A stretch of DNA of 64,000 bases. Origin: Methylobacterium sp. J-078. Lineage in GTDB: Bacteria > Pseudomonadota > Alphaproteobacteria > Rhizobiales > Beijerinckiaceae. Positions 8,082 through 16,898 of this stretch are shown one piece after another. Below the pieces are notes generated by a model. That model was not told the DNA's origin, made no database searches, and saw only the letters and a list, made by a program, of their open reading frames with translations. Position 1 is the stretch's first letter. Each line of letters opens with the position of its first letter. The DNA is taken from NCBI RefSeq assembly GCF_022829285.1, contig NZ_JAKSYI010000110.1, positions 43,686 through 107,685 on the forward strand, read 5' to 3'. The translations under genes and the position numbers were made by a program.

Positions 8082-9061
8082 GCCGCCGCGATGCGCGAGA
8101 ATTCGGGCGTTCGCAGGTATCCGTAGGACTTGTGGTGGTTCGGCTCTCCGTCCGGGCGGCGGTAGACGTTCGCGACCCGCCGGTCCGCGAGGGCGATCCC
8201 GGCGGCGCTCGCCGCGTAGTCCGCGCCGAGTTCCCCCATGATCGCCACCACGTCCTCGCCGTCCGCGAGGTTCGTCCAGGCCGAGACGTTGTCCGGCACG
8301 CGCAGGACGCCGTGCTCGGCCTCGAACTTGAGCTTCACCTTGGCGAGCCCCAGGGGGGCCGCGGCCGTGACGAGGTGGTCGATCCGCAGGCCGGGCTCCT
8401 CCCGCTCCAGCAGGCGCAGCACGTCGTAGGCGATGACCGCGCCCATGGAATGCGCGACGAGCAGGATGCGGCGGTCCCGGAACGCGCGCAGGCGCTCGGC
8501 CAGGCGGGCGCGGACCCGGCGGGCGAAGTCCTGCTCGGCATGGTAGTGCCAGAGGTCGTCGAAGCGGTATTCCAGGATGGCGTCGTCCACGAGGGTGACT
8601 CCGGTCGCCTCCTCGAGGGTGTCGATTCCCGCATAGACGGGGGCGAGCACGTCGTTGGCGGTCAGGCTCGGTGCCGTCTCGCCCTCGGGGAGCGGGCCCG
8701 TGCCGGCCTCGGGGCGGTAGGGCTCGCGGTTGCCGTCCTCCGAGAGGGGCGCGTCGTAGCGCAGGTCGGCCCAATAGACGAAATCGAAGCGGAACGCCGG
8801 ATCGGCGAGGCCGGCGTTGCGGGCCATGCCCTCGGCGATGGCCGCCTTCCACCAGCGCGTCTTCTCGTCCGCCGGCGGCTTGTTGGCCAGGCCGTGGATG
8901 CCGATGACGATGCCGCCGCGCTCCGGGGGGCCGGAGGATTCCCGTCGAAGGTCGCGCGCCGTTCCGTCCACCGCATCCCGCACGTCGCTGCGCCCGCACG
9001 GGGCCGATCCGTCACCGAACGCGGCACCCCCGGATTCGGATGCGTCGCCCGGGGTGGCCAC
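8012..9061 (-). CDS. Alpha/beta hydrolase, lipase-like
   Basis: An alpha/beta hydrolase with oxyanion strand [14 protein letters not shown] and nucleophile elbow [14 protein letters not shown], where the serine is the nucleophile; a C-terminal histidine is expected around [14 protein letters not shown]. The layout (long insertion between strand 1 and the elbow, [13 protein letters not shown]) matches large cytosolic PGAP1/lipase-type hydrolases of unknown substrate. The start is uncertain. GTG 9061, 26 bases after the preceding ArsR-family gene, is used here; GTG 8983 is the main alternative and both lack a strong Shine-Dalgarno. The 3' end overlaps the arsH end by 70 bases in convergent orientation. 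Confidence 0.75.
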   Translation of the reverse strand: MATPGDASESGGAAFGDGSAPCGRSDVRDAVDGTARDLRRESSGPPERGGIVIGIHGLANKPPADEKTRWWKAAIAEGMARNAGLADPAFRFDFVYWADLRYDAPLSEDGNREPYRPEAGTGPLPEGETAPSLTANDVLAPVYAGIDTLEEATGVTLVDDAILEYRFDDLWHYHAEQDFARRVRARLAERLRAFRDRRILLVAHSMGAVIAYDVLRLLEREEPGLRIDHLVTAAAPLGLAKVKLKFEAEHGVLRVPDNVSAWTNLADGEDVVAIMGELGADYAASAAGIALADRRVANVYRRPDGEPNHHKSYGYLRTPEFSRIAAAYALPEPDPGAAAESATAAKVDA

Positions 9062-9086
9062 GGAGCCGCAGGCCGGCGTCGCGGCC

Positions 9087-9440
9087 CTACGTGCCCGCTT
9101 CGCGCCCCGCTGCCTCGGCCTGCGCGGCGTAGGCCCGGATGATCCCCGCCAGCAAACCCGGGAAGCGGGCTTCCACCTCCTCCCAGCGCGCATGGTTGCG
9201 CATCTCGACGCCGTGGCGCTCGCTGCGGATCAAGCCGGCCTCGCGCAGCACCTTGAAGTGGTTCGACAGGGACGAACGCGGGATCACCCGGTCCCCCAGG
9301 GCGGCGACCGCCGAGCAGGCCTCGACGTAGCCCGCGCGCATGATGCTGGCGAAGATCGCGGCGCGGTTCGGGTCCGAAAGGGCGTGCAGGATCGCCTCCG
9401 GCCGGACGTCCTCGATCGCGGGATGGAACAGGGGCCTCAT
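9087..9440 (-). CDS. ArsR-family (HTH_20-type) transcriptional regulator
   Basis: A winged-helix regulator of about 117 residues; the recognition region is RSSLSNHFKVLREAGLIRSERHG. No metal-binding cysteine pair is visible apart from one cysteine in VEACSAVA, so it probably does not sense arsenic. Start ATG 9440 (MRPLFHPAIED) is preferred to ATG 9476, because 9476 lies inside the perfect inverted repeat at 9472-9500 that looks like its own operator. The SDR gene starts divergently 108 bases away, so joint regulation is likely. It may be co-transcribed with the hydrolase. Confidence 0.82.
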   Translation of the reverse strand: MRPLFHPAIEDVRPEAILHALSDPNRAAIFASIMRAGYVEACSAVAALGDRVIPRSSLSNHFKVLREAGLIRSERHGVEMRNHARWEEVEARFPGLLAGIIRAYAAQAEAAGREAGT

Positions 9441-9471
9441 CTTTTCGTCACATGGGGTCTTGATCCGTACG

Positions 9472-9500
9472 CCCATAGTTCTGAATTACCGAACTATGGG
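9472..9500. promoter_or_regulatory. Perfect 10-9-10 inverted repeat, probable operator
   Basis: CCCATAGTTC, nine bases, GAACTATGGG. It lies between the ArsR-family gene and the divergent SDR gene, 48 bases before the SDR start, and is by far the strongest symmetry in the gap. The arrangement fits an ArsR-type dimer controlling both promoters. Confidence 0.7.
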
Positions 9501-9547
9501 ACTAAGGCGACCACCCCGGGGCCGTCCCGCAGCGGAGTTTAGCACAC

Positions 9548-10294
9548 ATGTCGAAGCTTCAGGGCAAAGTCGCCGTCGTCACGGGCGCCTCGAAGGGCAT
9601 CGGGGCCGGCATCGCCAGGGCGCTGGCGCGGGAGGGCGCCGCGGTGGTGGTCAACTATGTGCAGAGCCGGGCCGGGGCGGACGCCGTGGTCGAGGTCATC
9701 ACGACCGAAGGCGGCCGGGCCGTCGCGGTCCAGGCCGACGTCACCGACGCGGAGCAGGCGCAGGCGCTGATCGCGGCGGCCGTCGCGCAGTTCGGGCGCC
9801 TCGACGTCCTCGTCAACAACTCGGGCGTCTACGAATTCGCCGCCCTCGAGGAGATCACGGAGGCGCATTACCGCCGGCTCTTCGACGTCAACGTTCTCGG
9901 CGTCCTTCAGGCGAGCCGGGCGGCGGCCCGGCACCTCGGGGAGGGCGGCAGCATCGTCAACATCTCCTCGGCCATCACGCACGTCCACACGCCGACCGCC
10001 GCGGTCTACGCGGGCACCAAGGGCGCCCTGAACGCGATCTCGGGCGTTCTCGCCAACGAATTGGCGCCGCGCCGCATCCGGGTGAACGTGGTCAGCCCCG
10101 GCTACGTGGTGACGGAGGGCACCCACACCGCCGGCATCGTCGGTTCCGAGATGGAGACCGGGCTCGTCGCGCAGACGCCCCTCGGCCGCGCCGGCCGGCC
10201 CGACGACATCGCCGAGGTCGTCGCCTTCCTCGCCTCCGACGAGGCCCGCTGGCTGACGGGCGAGAACATCACCGCCAGCGGCGGCATCCGCTGA
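9548..10294 (+). CDS. Short-chain dehydrogenase/reductase
   Basis: A 248-residue classical SDR with cofactor motif TGASKGIGAGIA (12-23), NNSG (about 92-95), catalytic serine in NISSAIT, and YAGTK (Tyr-x3-Lys, about 153-157). It ends GENITASGGIR, the usual FabG-like C-terminus. The basic residue after the first glycine motif suggests NADP(H). The substrate is unknown. It is divergent from an ArsR-family regulator across a strong palindrome, so it is probably induced by a small electrophile or solvent-type signal; that part is inference. Confidence 0.9.
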   Translation: MSKLQGKVAVVTGASKGIGAGIARALAREGAAVVVNYVQSRAGADAVVEVITTEGGRAVAVQADVTDAEQAQALIAAAVAQFGRLDVLVNNSGVYEFAALEEITEAHYRRLFDVNVLGVLQASRAAARHLGEGGSIVNISSAITHVHTPTAAVYAGTKGALNAISGVLANELAPRRIRVNVVSPGYVVTEGTHTAGIVGSEMETGLVAQTPLGRAGRPDDIAEVVAFLASDEARWLTGENITASGGIR

Positions 10295-10310
10295 AGGCGC
10301 GGCGCCGGCG

Positions 10311-10838
10311 TCAGAGCGCCCGGAGGTCGGCGGCGAAGCGGCGGCCGTTGCCGACGTAGCTCTCGGCCGTGCGGGCGAGCCTGGCGGCGGCCTCCGGGTC
10401 AAGGGTGCGGGCCACCCGGGCGGGTGCGCCCACGATCAGGCTGTTGTCGGGAAACGCCTTGCCCTCCGTCACCAGGGCGTTGGCGCCGATCAGGCAGTTG
10501 CGGCCGATGCGGGCGCCGTTGAGGATGGTGGCGCCCATGCCCACCAGGGTCCCGTCCCCGATGGTGCAGCCGTGCACGATAGCGCGGTGGCCGATCGTGA
10601 CGTCCGCGCCGATTTCCAGGGGAAAGCCGGGGTCGGCGTGCAGCACGGCCCCGTCCTGGACGTTGGTACGCACGCCGATCCGGATGGTGTCGTTGTCTCC
10701 CCGGATCACGGCCCCGAACCAGACCGACACGTCGAGGCCGAGATGGACCTGCCCGATCACGTGCGCGCCGGGGGCGATCCAGAGGCGGGCGGCGTCGGCG
10801 ATCTGCGGTTCGTGGGCCCCGAGGGCGTAGAGGGTCAT
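10311..10838 (-). CDS. Gamma-carbonic anhydrase family protein (left-handed beta-helix)
   Basis: A 175-residue protein built of hexapeptide repeats (for example IRIGVR, VTIGHR, CTIGDG, TLVGMG) forming a left-handed beta-helix. The three family histidines that bind zinc in Cam/CaiE/PaaY-type proteins are in AVLHAD, IGHRAI and IVHGCT. Members include carbonic anhydrases, PaaY thioesterases and poorly defined proteins. Its position after the enoyl-CoA hydratase favours a PaaY/CaiE-like thioesterase or helper role, which is inference. Start is ATG 10838; longer readings add a Pro/Ser-rich segment. Confidence 0.83.
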   Translation of the reverse strand: MTLYALGAHEPQIADAARLWIAPGAHVIGQVHLGLDVSVWFGAVIRGDNDTIRIGVRTNVQDGAVLHADPGFPLEIGADVTIGHRAIVHGCTIGDGTLVGMGATILNGARIGRNCLIGANALVTEGKAFPDNSLIVGAPARVARTLDPEAAARLARTAESYVGNGRRFAADLRAL

Positions 10839-10872
10839 GGCGCGTCCTTGCGGGGTCGGGGGCCGGGCGGCC

Positions 10873-11658
10873 TCAGGTGCCGGTCCAGGCGGCGGGGCGC
10901 TTGGCGAGGAAGGCCGCCACCCCCTCGGCGAAGTCGTCGCTGCCATAGCATTCCGCGATGAGGTCCGTCGCCTCGGCGGCGGAATCGCGCTCCAGGCGGC
11001 GCAGCATCGCGCGGGTCACCCGCATGGTCACGGGGGCGTGGCCGAGCAGGCGCTCGCAGACCGCCGCCACCTCGGCGTCGAGGCGCCCCGTCTCCACCAC
11101 GGCGGCGAGGTAGCCCAGCGGCGCCAGGGTCTCGGCGGTGGGCATCTCGGCCAGCAGCATCATCCGGGTGACGAGGCCCTGGCCCAGGGTCGCGGTCAGC
11201 CGGCGCAGGTTGGCCGGCGAGAGGCAGTTGCCGAGGGTGCGCGCGATGGGCACGCCGAAGCGGGCTCCGGCCTCGGCGATGCGCAGGTCGCACGCATTGG
11301 CGATGGCGAGGCCGCCCCCCACCGCCCAGCCCTCGATGACCGCCACGGTCGGCACCCGGCAGCGCTCCAGTCCGGCGACGTAGCCCTCGATCCGAGCCTC
11401 GTAGGCGACGCCGTCCGCCCCCGTGAAGCCGACGAACTGCTCGATGTCGGTGCCGGCCACGAAGGCCTTGCCGCCGGCGCCCCGCAGCACCGCCACCCGC
11501 ACGGCGGGGTCGGCCTCGATCCGCACCAGCGCGTCCGCCAGGGCGTCGTACATCGCAAAGGTGAGCGCGTTGCGGGCGGCCGGGCGGTCGAAGGTCAGGT
11601 GGGCGACGCCGCCCGCGACGCGGTAGCGGACGGCGCCGTCGTCGATCGGGGCGCTCAT
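10873..11658 (-). CDS. Enoyl-CoA hydratase/isomerase family protein
   Basis: A 261-residue crotonase-fold enzyme. The oxyanion-hole segments are visible (RNALTFAMYDALADAL, then KAFVAGTDIEQF and AVIEGWAVGGGLAIANACDLRIA). The second family glutamate position is not clearly conserved (ARFGVPIARTLGNCLSPANLRRL), so reaction type is open: hydration, isomerisation or C-C cleavage. Its ATG overlaps the stop of the CaiB/BaiF gene (11655-11658), so both are co-translated and act on a shared acyl-CoA. Confidence 0.9.
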   Translation of the reverse strand: MSAPIDDGAVRYRVAGGVAHLTFDRPAARNALTFAMYDALADALVRIEADPAVRVAVLRGAGGKAFVAGTDIEQFVGFTGADGVAYEARIEGYVAGLERCRVPTVAVIEGWAVGGGLAIANACDLRIAEAGARFGVPIARTLGNCLSPANLRRLTATLGQGLVTRMMLLAEMPTAETLAPLGYLAAVVETGRLDAEVAAVCERLLGHAPVTMRVTRAMLRRLERDSAAEATDLIAECYGSDDFAEGVAAFLAKRPAAWTGT

Positions 11659-12878
11659 GCGGCGAAGGCCCCCTCCGCGCGCAGGCGCTCCACGGCCTCG
11701 TCCGAGAGGCCGAGTTCGCTCAGGATCTCGTCGGCGTGCTCGCCGAGCAGGGGCGCGTGCCGGCGCACCCGGGCGGGCGTGCCCGAGAGCTTCACCGGAA
11801 AGCCGATGTTCGGCACGCTGCCCTCGATGGGGTGGGGCACCTCGATGCGCATCTCGCGGTGGCGGCCATGCGGGCTCTCGAAGGCCTCCGGGTAGGTGTT
11901 CATGCGTCCGGCCGGAATGCCGGCGGCGAGGAGTTCCGTGACCCAGGTCTCCGCATCCTTGGCGGCAAAGCTCGTCTCCAGCTCCGCGATCAGGGCCTCG
12001 CGGTGGCGAAGGCGCCCGGCGATGTCGCGGAAGCGCGGGTCCGAAAACAGGTCCTCGCGGCCGAGCACGTCGCAGAGCAGGCGCCAGAGCTTCGCGTTCG
12101 TCGCCCCCATCACGAAGTAGCCGTCCGCCGCTCGCACGGCCTGGTAGGGTGCGCTCATCCGGTTGGCGGTCCCCAGCGGCTCCGGAACCTGGCCGGTGCC
12201 CCAGTACTCGCACGTGTCCCAGATCGAGAAGGCGAGCGCCGAATCGAACAGCGAGGCGTCGATGTACTGGCCCGCGCCGCTGGTCTGCCGGCCGATATAG
12301 GCGCTGAGGATGCCGTAGACCGCGAACAGCGCGCAGCCGATATCGGCGACGGGCACGCCGGCCTTCACCGGCGGCCCGCCGGGATGGCCGGTGACGCTCA
12401 TTACGCCGGACATGGCCTGCGCCATGAGGTCGTAGCCCGGGCGCTTGGCCCAGGGGCCGGTCTGGCCGAAGCCCGAGATGCTGGCGTAGATCAAGCCCGG
12501 ATTGCGTGCCCGCATCGCCTCGTAGCCGAGGCCGAGGCGCGCCATCACGCCGGGGCGGTAGTTCTCGACAACGATGTCGGCGGTCTCGGCCATGTCGAGG
12601 AGGAGGTCGCGCCCGGCCGGGCTCTTCAAATTCAGGGCGAGGCTGCGCTTGTTCCGGTTCATGTTGAGGAAGCCCATGCTGTCGGGCCCCTTCATCTTGA
12701 ACCCCATGGCGCCCCGGGTCTGGTCACCGGTGCCGGGCGGTTCGATCTTGATCACGTCCGCCCCGAGATCGGCCAGCAGCATGCTGCAGACCGGCCCCGC
12801 CATCACCTGCGTGACGTCGAGGACGCGCAGGCCCGAGAGGGGGAGGGGACGGGATGTGTCGTGCACGGGTTCGTCCAT
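11655..12878 (-). CDS. CaiB/BaiF CoA-transferase family protein
   Basis: A 407-residue class III CoA-transferase that moves CoA between an acyl-CoA donor and a free acid. Family blocks: LRVLDVTQVMAGPVCSMLLADLGADVIKIEPP near the N-terminus, NKRSLALNLKSPAGRDLLLDM, ENYRPGVMARLGLGYE, and GFGQTGPWAKRPGYDLMAQAMSG. The aspartate in the family position (SLFDSALAF or ASLFD) is intact. The donor and acceptor cannot be read from sequence; context with an enoyl-CoA hydratase, an ACS-type MFS and a glyoxylate aminotransferase suggests use of a short dicarboxylate or hydroxy acid. The start ATG 12878 is the first before the conserved core. Confidence 0.91.
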   Translation of the reverse strand: MDEPVHDTSRPLPLSGLRVLDVTQVMAGPVCSMLLADLGADVIKIEPPGTGDQTRGAMGFKMKGPDSMGFLNMNRNKRSLALNLKSPAGRDLLLDMAETADIVVENYRPGVMARLGLGYEAMRARNPGLIYASISGFGQTGPWAKRPGYDLMAQAMSGVMSVTGHPGGPPVKAGVPVADIGCALFAVYGILSAYIGRQTSGAGQYIDASLFDSALAFSIWDTCEYWGTGQVPEPLGTANRMSAPYQAVRAADGYFVMGATNAKLWRLLCDVLGREDLFSDPRFRDIAGRLRHREALIAELETSFAAKDAETWVTELLAAGIPAGRMNTYPEAFESPHGRHREMRIEVPHPIEGSVPNIGFPVKLSGTPARVRRHAPLLGEHADEILSELGLSDEAVERLRAEGAFAA

Positions 12879-13197
12879 CGTGCTCAGGTCCTGTGTGTTG
12901 CTGTGCCGTCGAACGGGTAGGCTGGTCGCGTCGATGGGTTGAGGTGTCCCGCCACGCCTCGTGCGCAACCCCTCGCCCCGCTTGCGGGGAGAGGGCCGCG
13001 ACGACCCTGTCGTCGACGCGGCAAGGCGGCAGCCGAGGGTGAGGGGGCTTCGTCGGAAGAGGCTCGTCCGGAGGCGCCCCCTCACCCTCGCTCCGCTCGT
13101 CACAGGCACGACGGGGTGCCTGTGACCCTCTCCCCGCGCGCGGGGAGAGGGGGATGCGCTTTGGTCTCGGCGCGAAACCGGCGCCGTCAGGCGCGGT
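12879..13197. repeat. Intergenic stretch with nested palindromes (core 12969-13151)
   Basis: The core has a hairpin CCCCTCGCCCCGC-TT-GCGGGGAGAGGG (12969-12995), an internal perfect stem TCACAGGCAC-GACGGG-GTGCCTGTGA (13100-13125) and a palindrome CCCTCTCCCCGCG/CGCGGGGAGAGGG (13126-13151). Arms GAGGGTGAGGGGG and CCCCCTCACCCTC lie between them. This is the same repeat class as at 4919-5009. It separates the MFS from the CoA-transferase gene and may attenuate transcription between them. Nothing else is seen. Confidence 0.65.
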
Positions 13198-14490
13198 TCA
13201 CTCCGCCGGTACGGCCCGGCCGAGCGGCACCTCCGGCTCCTCCACGAAGGGCCGCTCGGGGTGCATGGTGAAGGCGAGGCCGGCGCCGAGCAGGCAGAGG
13301 CCGATGGAGCCGACGAAGGGCAGGGTCCACGAGCCCGTGGCATCGACGATCATGCCGAAGACGATCGGCGAGATGATCGCCGCCACCGCCGAGCCGGTGT
13401 TCATCAGGCCCGAAGCGGTGCCAGAGTATTTCGGCGCGATGTCCATGGGCACCGACCAGATCGGGCCGATCACCAGTTCGGCGAAGAAGAACCCTGAGCT
13501 GAGCAGCAGCGCCACCAGGGTGAGGTCGCGGGTGAAGAACACCCCCGTGAGGCTCGCCGCCGCCCCGAGGAAGCCGACCACGATGACGCTGAGCCGGGCG
13601 AGCTTGAGGTCGCCGGTCTTCTTGAGGATGCGGTCGCTGAACACGCCGCCGAGCGTATCGCCGACGACGCCGGCGAAGAACACGCCCGAGGCGAACAGGG
13701 CCGAGTTCTTCAGATCGAGACCGTAATTGAGCTTGAAGAAGCTCGGCAGCCAGCCGAGGAACAGCCACAGGGTCCAGCCGTAGCAGAAATAGGTCAGCGT
13801 CACCGGCAGCATCCGCCGGGTCAGGCGGCCCCAGGGCACGCTCTGCTTGGCGCCGACCTTGCTCGCCGTCGGCAGCACCGCGAGTTCCTCCGGGGTGATC
13901 GCCGGGTGATCTTTCGGGTCGTCGCGAAAATAAGCGTACCAGACCACGACCCAGGCGAAGCTCGCCACGCCCAGGATGACGAAGCCGAGGCGCCAGCCGA
14001 CCTGGTAGATCAGGAAGGCGACGATCGGCGGGGCCACCGCGTTACCGAAACGCGCGAAGGCGTGGGTGATGCCCTGCGCGAAGCCGCGCTTGCCCGGCGC
14101 CGTCCAGTTCTGCATGGCCCGGGTGGCGGTGGGGAAGGTCGCGCCCTCGCCGAAGCCCAGCAGCACGCGGGCGAGGAACAGGCTGACGAGCCCGCCCACG
14201 AACCCGGTGAGGATCGTGGCCGAGGCCCAGATCAGGCCGCAGACGAGGAGGGTGCGGCGCGCCCCGAACTTGTCGCCCACCGAACCGCCGATGACCTGGA
14301 AGATCGCGTAGGGATAGGCGAAGGCGGACAGGATCAGACCGAACTGCGTGTTCGTCATCCCGAGATCTTTCATGATCTCGCCGCCCGCCGTCGCGATGTT
14401 CACCCGGTCGAGATAGGTGACGAAGTACATCAAGCAGAGCAGGAACAGGACCATGTTCGACGCGGACACGCGTCTCTTGGCTGGCGTCAT
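13198..14490 (-). CDS. MFS transporter, anion:cation symporter (ACS) family
   Basis: A 430-residue 12-helix carrier. The ACS signature is clear at the start (MYFVTYLDRVNIATAGGEIMKDLG) and in GFGEGATFPTATRAMQNWTAPGKRGFAQG. The group imports organic anions such as hexuronates, galactonate, tartrate or phthalate together with protons. The surrounding genes (CoA-transferase, hydratase, aminotransferase) suggest the substrate is an organic acid broken down by them. The start is ATG 14490, just before the first helix. Confidence 0.88.
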   Translation of the reverse strand: MTPAKRRVSASNMVLFLLCLMYFVTYLDRVNIATAGGEIMKDLGMTNTQFGLILSAFAYPYAIFQVIGGSVGDKFGARRTLLVCGLIWASATILTGFVGGLVSLFLARVLLGFGEGATFPTATRAMQNWTAPGKRGFAQGITHAFARFGNAVAPPIVAFLIYQVGWRLGFVILGVASFAWVVVWYAYFRDDPKDHPAITPEELAVLPTASKVGAKQSVPWGRLTRRMLPVTLTYFCYGWTLWLFLGWLPSFFKLNYGLDLKNSALFASGVFFAGVVGDTLGGVFSDRILKKTGDLKLARLSVIVVGFLGAAASLTGVFFTRDLTLVALLLSSGFFFAELVIGPIWSVPMDIAPKYSGTASGLMNTGSAVAAIISPIVFGMIVDATGSWTLPFVGSIGLCLLGAGLAFTMHPERPFVEEPEVPLGRAVPAE

Positions 14491-14619
14491 CGGGGTTTCC
14501 TCCGGTTGAACGCTTGCCCCCCGCCCGATCTGATCGCCGGGCTGTTTTATGGGGGTGCGTGGGGGTGGTGTGATGAGGGCGTCGGGTCTTCGTCTCTCCG
14601 AGGGGGTCGCCTTCGGCAC

Positions 14620-14736
14620 TCCGTCATCCTGGGGCCGCGCAGCGGAGCCCGGGATCCAGAACCGCAGGTCTCATCGCGTCCGGCACCGTCGGCGGATCTG
14701 CATTTCGGGCTCGCCTTCGGCGCCCCGGAATGACCG
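14620..14736. repeat. Dispersed intergenic repeat (CCGGGATCCAG type)
   Basis: In a 288-base gap, CCGTCATCCTGGGGCCGCGCAG leads into CGGAGCCCGGGATCCAGAAC and the unit ends CCCCGGAATGACCG. The ends form a long imperfect inverted repeat (CGTCATCC... GGAATGACCG). This is the well-known repeat style of Rhizobiales intergenic DNA. It holds no coding signal. Confidence 0.6.
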
Positions 14737-14778
14737 TCTGTCAGACCCCGATCTGTCGGGTCCGCCGGAGGTGGCTCC

Positions 14779-15954
14779 TCAATCGTCCAGCCCGGACCGC
14801 AGGGCGTCCATGGCTGCCAGAACGCCGCCGCGGGCATGCGGCACGCCGCCGGCCTTCAGGCCCATCTCGACGCCCGACAGGGCGGCCATCAGCGTGAGGT
14901 CGTTGGTCTCGCCGAGATGGCCGATGCGGAAGACCTTGCCGGCGACCTTGGCGAGGCCGGTACCCAGCGACAGGTCGTACTTGTCCAGGATGAGATTGCG
15001 CAGGGCGTCGGCGTCGTGGCCCTCCGGCATCACCACGGCGGTGAGCACGGGCGAGTACTCGGACGCCTCCTGGCAGAGCACTTCGAGGCCCCAGGCCTCG
15101 ACGGCGGCGCGGGTGGCGGCGGCCAGGCGCTGGTGGCGGGCGAAGACCTGCGGCAGACCCTCCTCAAGCAGCATGGCGATGGCCTCGCGCAGGCCGTAGA
15201 GCAGGTTGGTCGCCGGCGTATAGGGGAAGTAACCGGCGGCGTTCGGCTTGAGCATGTCCTGCCAGTCCCAGTAGGAGCGCGGCAGGGTCGCGGTCTTCGT
15301 GGCGGCGAGCGCCTTGTCCGAGAGCGCGACGAGGCCGAGGCCGGGGGGCAGCATCAGGCCCTTCTGCGAGCAGCTCACCGAGACGTCGACGCCCCAGTCG
15401 TCGTGGGCGTACTCGGCCGAGCCGAGGCCCGATATGGTGTCGACGAGGAACAGGGCAGGGTGGTTGGCCCGGTCGATGGCCCGGCGGATCTCCGCGATCC
15501 GGCTCGTGGCCCCCGTCGAGGTCTCGTTGTGCACCACCATCACGGCCTTGATCGACTTGGTGCGGTCCTCGGCGAGGATCGCCTCGACCCGGGCCGGGTC
15601 GACGCCCCGGCGCCAGTCGCCCGGCACGAACTCGACCTCGATCCCCCAGCGCGCCGCCATGCTCCGCCACAGGGTGGCGAAGTGGCCGGTCTCGAACATC
15701 AGCACTCGGTCGCCGGCCGAGAGCGTGTTGACGATGGCGGCCTCCCAGGCCCCCGTGCCGGAGCCCGGATAGAGGATCACCGGCGCCTTGGTCTGGAACA
15801 CCGTCTGCGCGCCCTCCAGCACTGCCCGTCCGAGCTTGGCGAAGTCGGCGCCGCGATGGTCGATCACCGGCATGTCCATGGCGCGCAGCACGCGCTCGGG
15901 CACCGGGCTCGGCCCCGGAATGTGCAGGAAGTGGCGTCCGGTGCGTGTCGTCAT
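14779..15954 (-). CDS. Alanine/serine-glyoxylate aminotransferase family protein
   Basis: A 391-residue class V PLP enzyme. It begins HFLHIPGPSPVPERVLRAMDMPVIDHRG, the block shared by serine-glyoxylate (methylotroph SgaA) and alanine-glyoxylate aminotransferases. The PLP lysine is in VSVSCSQKGLMLPPGLG, with the binding aspartate in FLVDTISGLGS. Members convert glyoxylate to glycine with an amino donor; some act on ureidoglycine or 2-aminoethylphosphonate. It is divergent from a GntR/FCD regulator 182 bases away. It could serve as a catabolic paralogue of the serine-cycle enzyme. Start is ATG 15954. Confidence 0.87.
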   Translation of the reverse strand: MTTRTGRHFLHIPGPSPVPERVLRAMDMPVIDHRGADFAKLGRAVLEGAQTVFQTKAPVILYPGSGTGAWEAAIVNTLSAGDRVLMFETGHFATLWRSMAARWGIEVEFVPGDWRRGVDPARVEAILAEDRTKSIKAVMVVHNETSTGATSRIAEIRRAIDRANHPALFLVDTISGLGSAEYAHDDWGVDVSVSCSQKGLMLPPGLGLVALSDKALAATKTATLPRSYWDWQDMLKPNAAGYFPYTPATNLLYGLREAIAMLLEEGLPQVFARHQRLAAATRAAVEAWGLEVLCQEASEYSPVLTAVVMPEGHDADALRNLILDKYDLSLGTGLAKVAGKVFRIGHLGETNDLTLMAALSGVEMGLKAGGVPHARGGVLAAMDALRSGLDD

Positions 15955-16051
15955 CGTGGCCTCGCGGGCATTCGGAATGGGATGCATCGCCGCCGGGCGA
16001 CGCCGCGATCGTCGGCGATACGATGCGTGATCGGGTTGGGCGACCAAAAAT

Positions 16052-16076
16052 TTGCATTCATTTTTGGATGATGCAA
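16052..16076. promoter_or_regulatory. Candidate GntR-family operator TTGCAT-N13-ATGCAA
   Basis: Within the gap between the aminotransferase and the GntR gene, TTGCATTCAT faces ATGATGCAA with near-perfect symmetry (one base offset) in an AT-rich patch. FCD-type GntR proteins bind short inverted repeats in such positions. It sits 98 bases before the aminotransferase start. Confidence 0.5.
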
Positions 16077-16136
16077 GCATTATTCTGCGCGCGATCACCC
16101 TCGACCCCAGGGGTTCGGACTGGTAAAGGCGGAACG

Positions 16137-16874
16137 ATGATGCTTGATGCCGGGATGGAATCCGCGATCGACGCCGGCGCCGCGATCGCGCCGCATGATG
16201 CAGTGCCGAGTGCAACGGGCGCTGCAACGCTGCACGGCACTCTGCTGGCGCAGCTGCGCGACTACGTCGTCGAGGGCAATCTTGCCCCCGGCGCCCGGGT
16301 GCCGGAGCGCCTGCTCTGCGAGCGCTTCGGCATTTCCCGTACCCCCTTGCGCGAAGCCCTCAAGGTGCTGGCTTCGGAGGGACTGATCGATCTCCTGCCA
16401 AACCGGGGGGCCCGGGTTCGCCAGCTCGGCCACGACGAGATGGTGGCGCTGTTCGACGTGATGGGCGGCCTCGAGGCCCTGGCCGGCCGCCTCGCCTGCG
16501 AGAAGATCACCGAGGAGGCCTACGCCGAGATCGAGCGCCTGCACCACGCCATGTACGCGTCGTATCTGCGCCGCGACCTGCATGGCTACTTCGCGGCCAA
16601 CCAGGGCATCCACGACCGGATCGTGGCGGCGGCCGACAACGCGCCGCTGGCGGCGACCTACGCCAACTTCGCCGGGCGCCTGCGCCGGGTGCGCTACGCG
16701 GCCAACCTCGACAAGGACCGCGACCGCTGGGGCGAGGCCATGCGCGAGCACGAGGAGATCCTCGACGCCCTGCGCCGCCGGGCCGGCCCGGAACTCAGCG
16801 ACATCCTGTTTCGCCACCTGCGCAACAAGCGCCGCGCCGCGGCCACGCAGGAGAGTGCGGCGGCCGGCGCCTGA
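16137..16874 (+). CDS. GntR-family transcriptional regulator, FCD subfamily
   Basis: A 245-residue regulator: N-terminal winged helix (about 33-97: LRDYVVEGNLAPGARVPERLLCERFGISRTPLREALKVLASEGLI) and C-terminal all-alpha FCD ligand domain with the metal-binding pattern residues (D in FDVMGGLEALAGRLA, H in HHAMYASYLRRDLHGYFAANQGIHDRI). FCD proteins sense small organic acids. AAAGGCGG precedes ATG 16137. The gene is divergent from the aminotransferase block and probably represses it until its substrate appears. Confidence 0.92.
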   Translation: MMLDAGMESAIDAGAAIAPHDAVPSATGAATLHGTLLAQLRDYVVEGNLAPGARVPERLLCERFGISRTPLREALKVLASEGLIDLLPNRGARVRQLGHDEMVALFDVMGGLEALAGRLACEKITEEAYAEIERLHHAMYASYLRRDLHGYFAANQGIHDRIVAAADNAPLAATYANFAGRLRRVRYAANLDKDRDRWGEAMREHEEILDALRRRAGPELSDILFRHLRNKRRAAATQESAAAGA

Positions 16875-16898
16875 GCCGGCCGCATGCTCAAGCCCATC

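Noticed and set aside
14491..14778. Possible small gene between the MFS and the aminotransferase
   Set aside because: The readings lie in a dispersed repeat and have no start signal.
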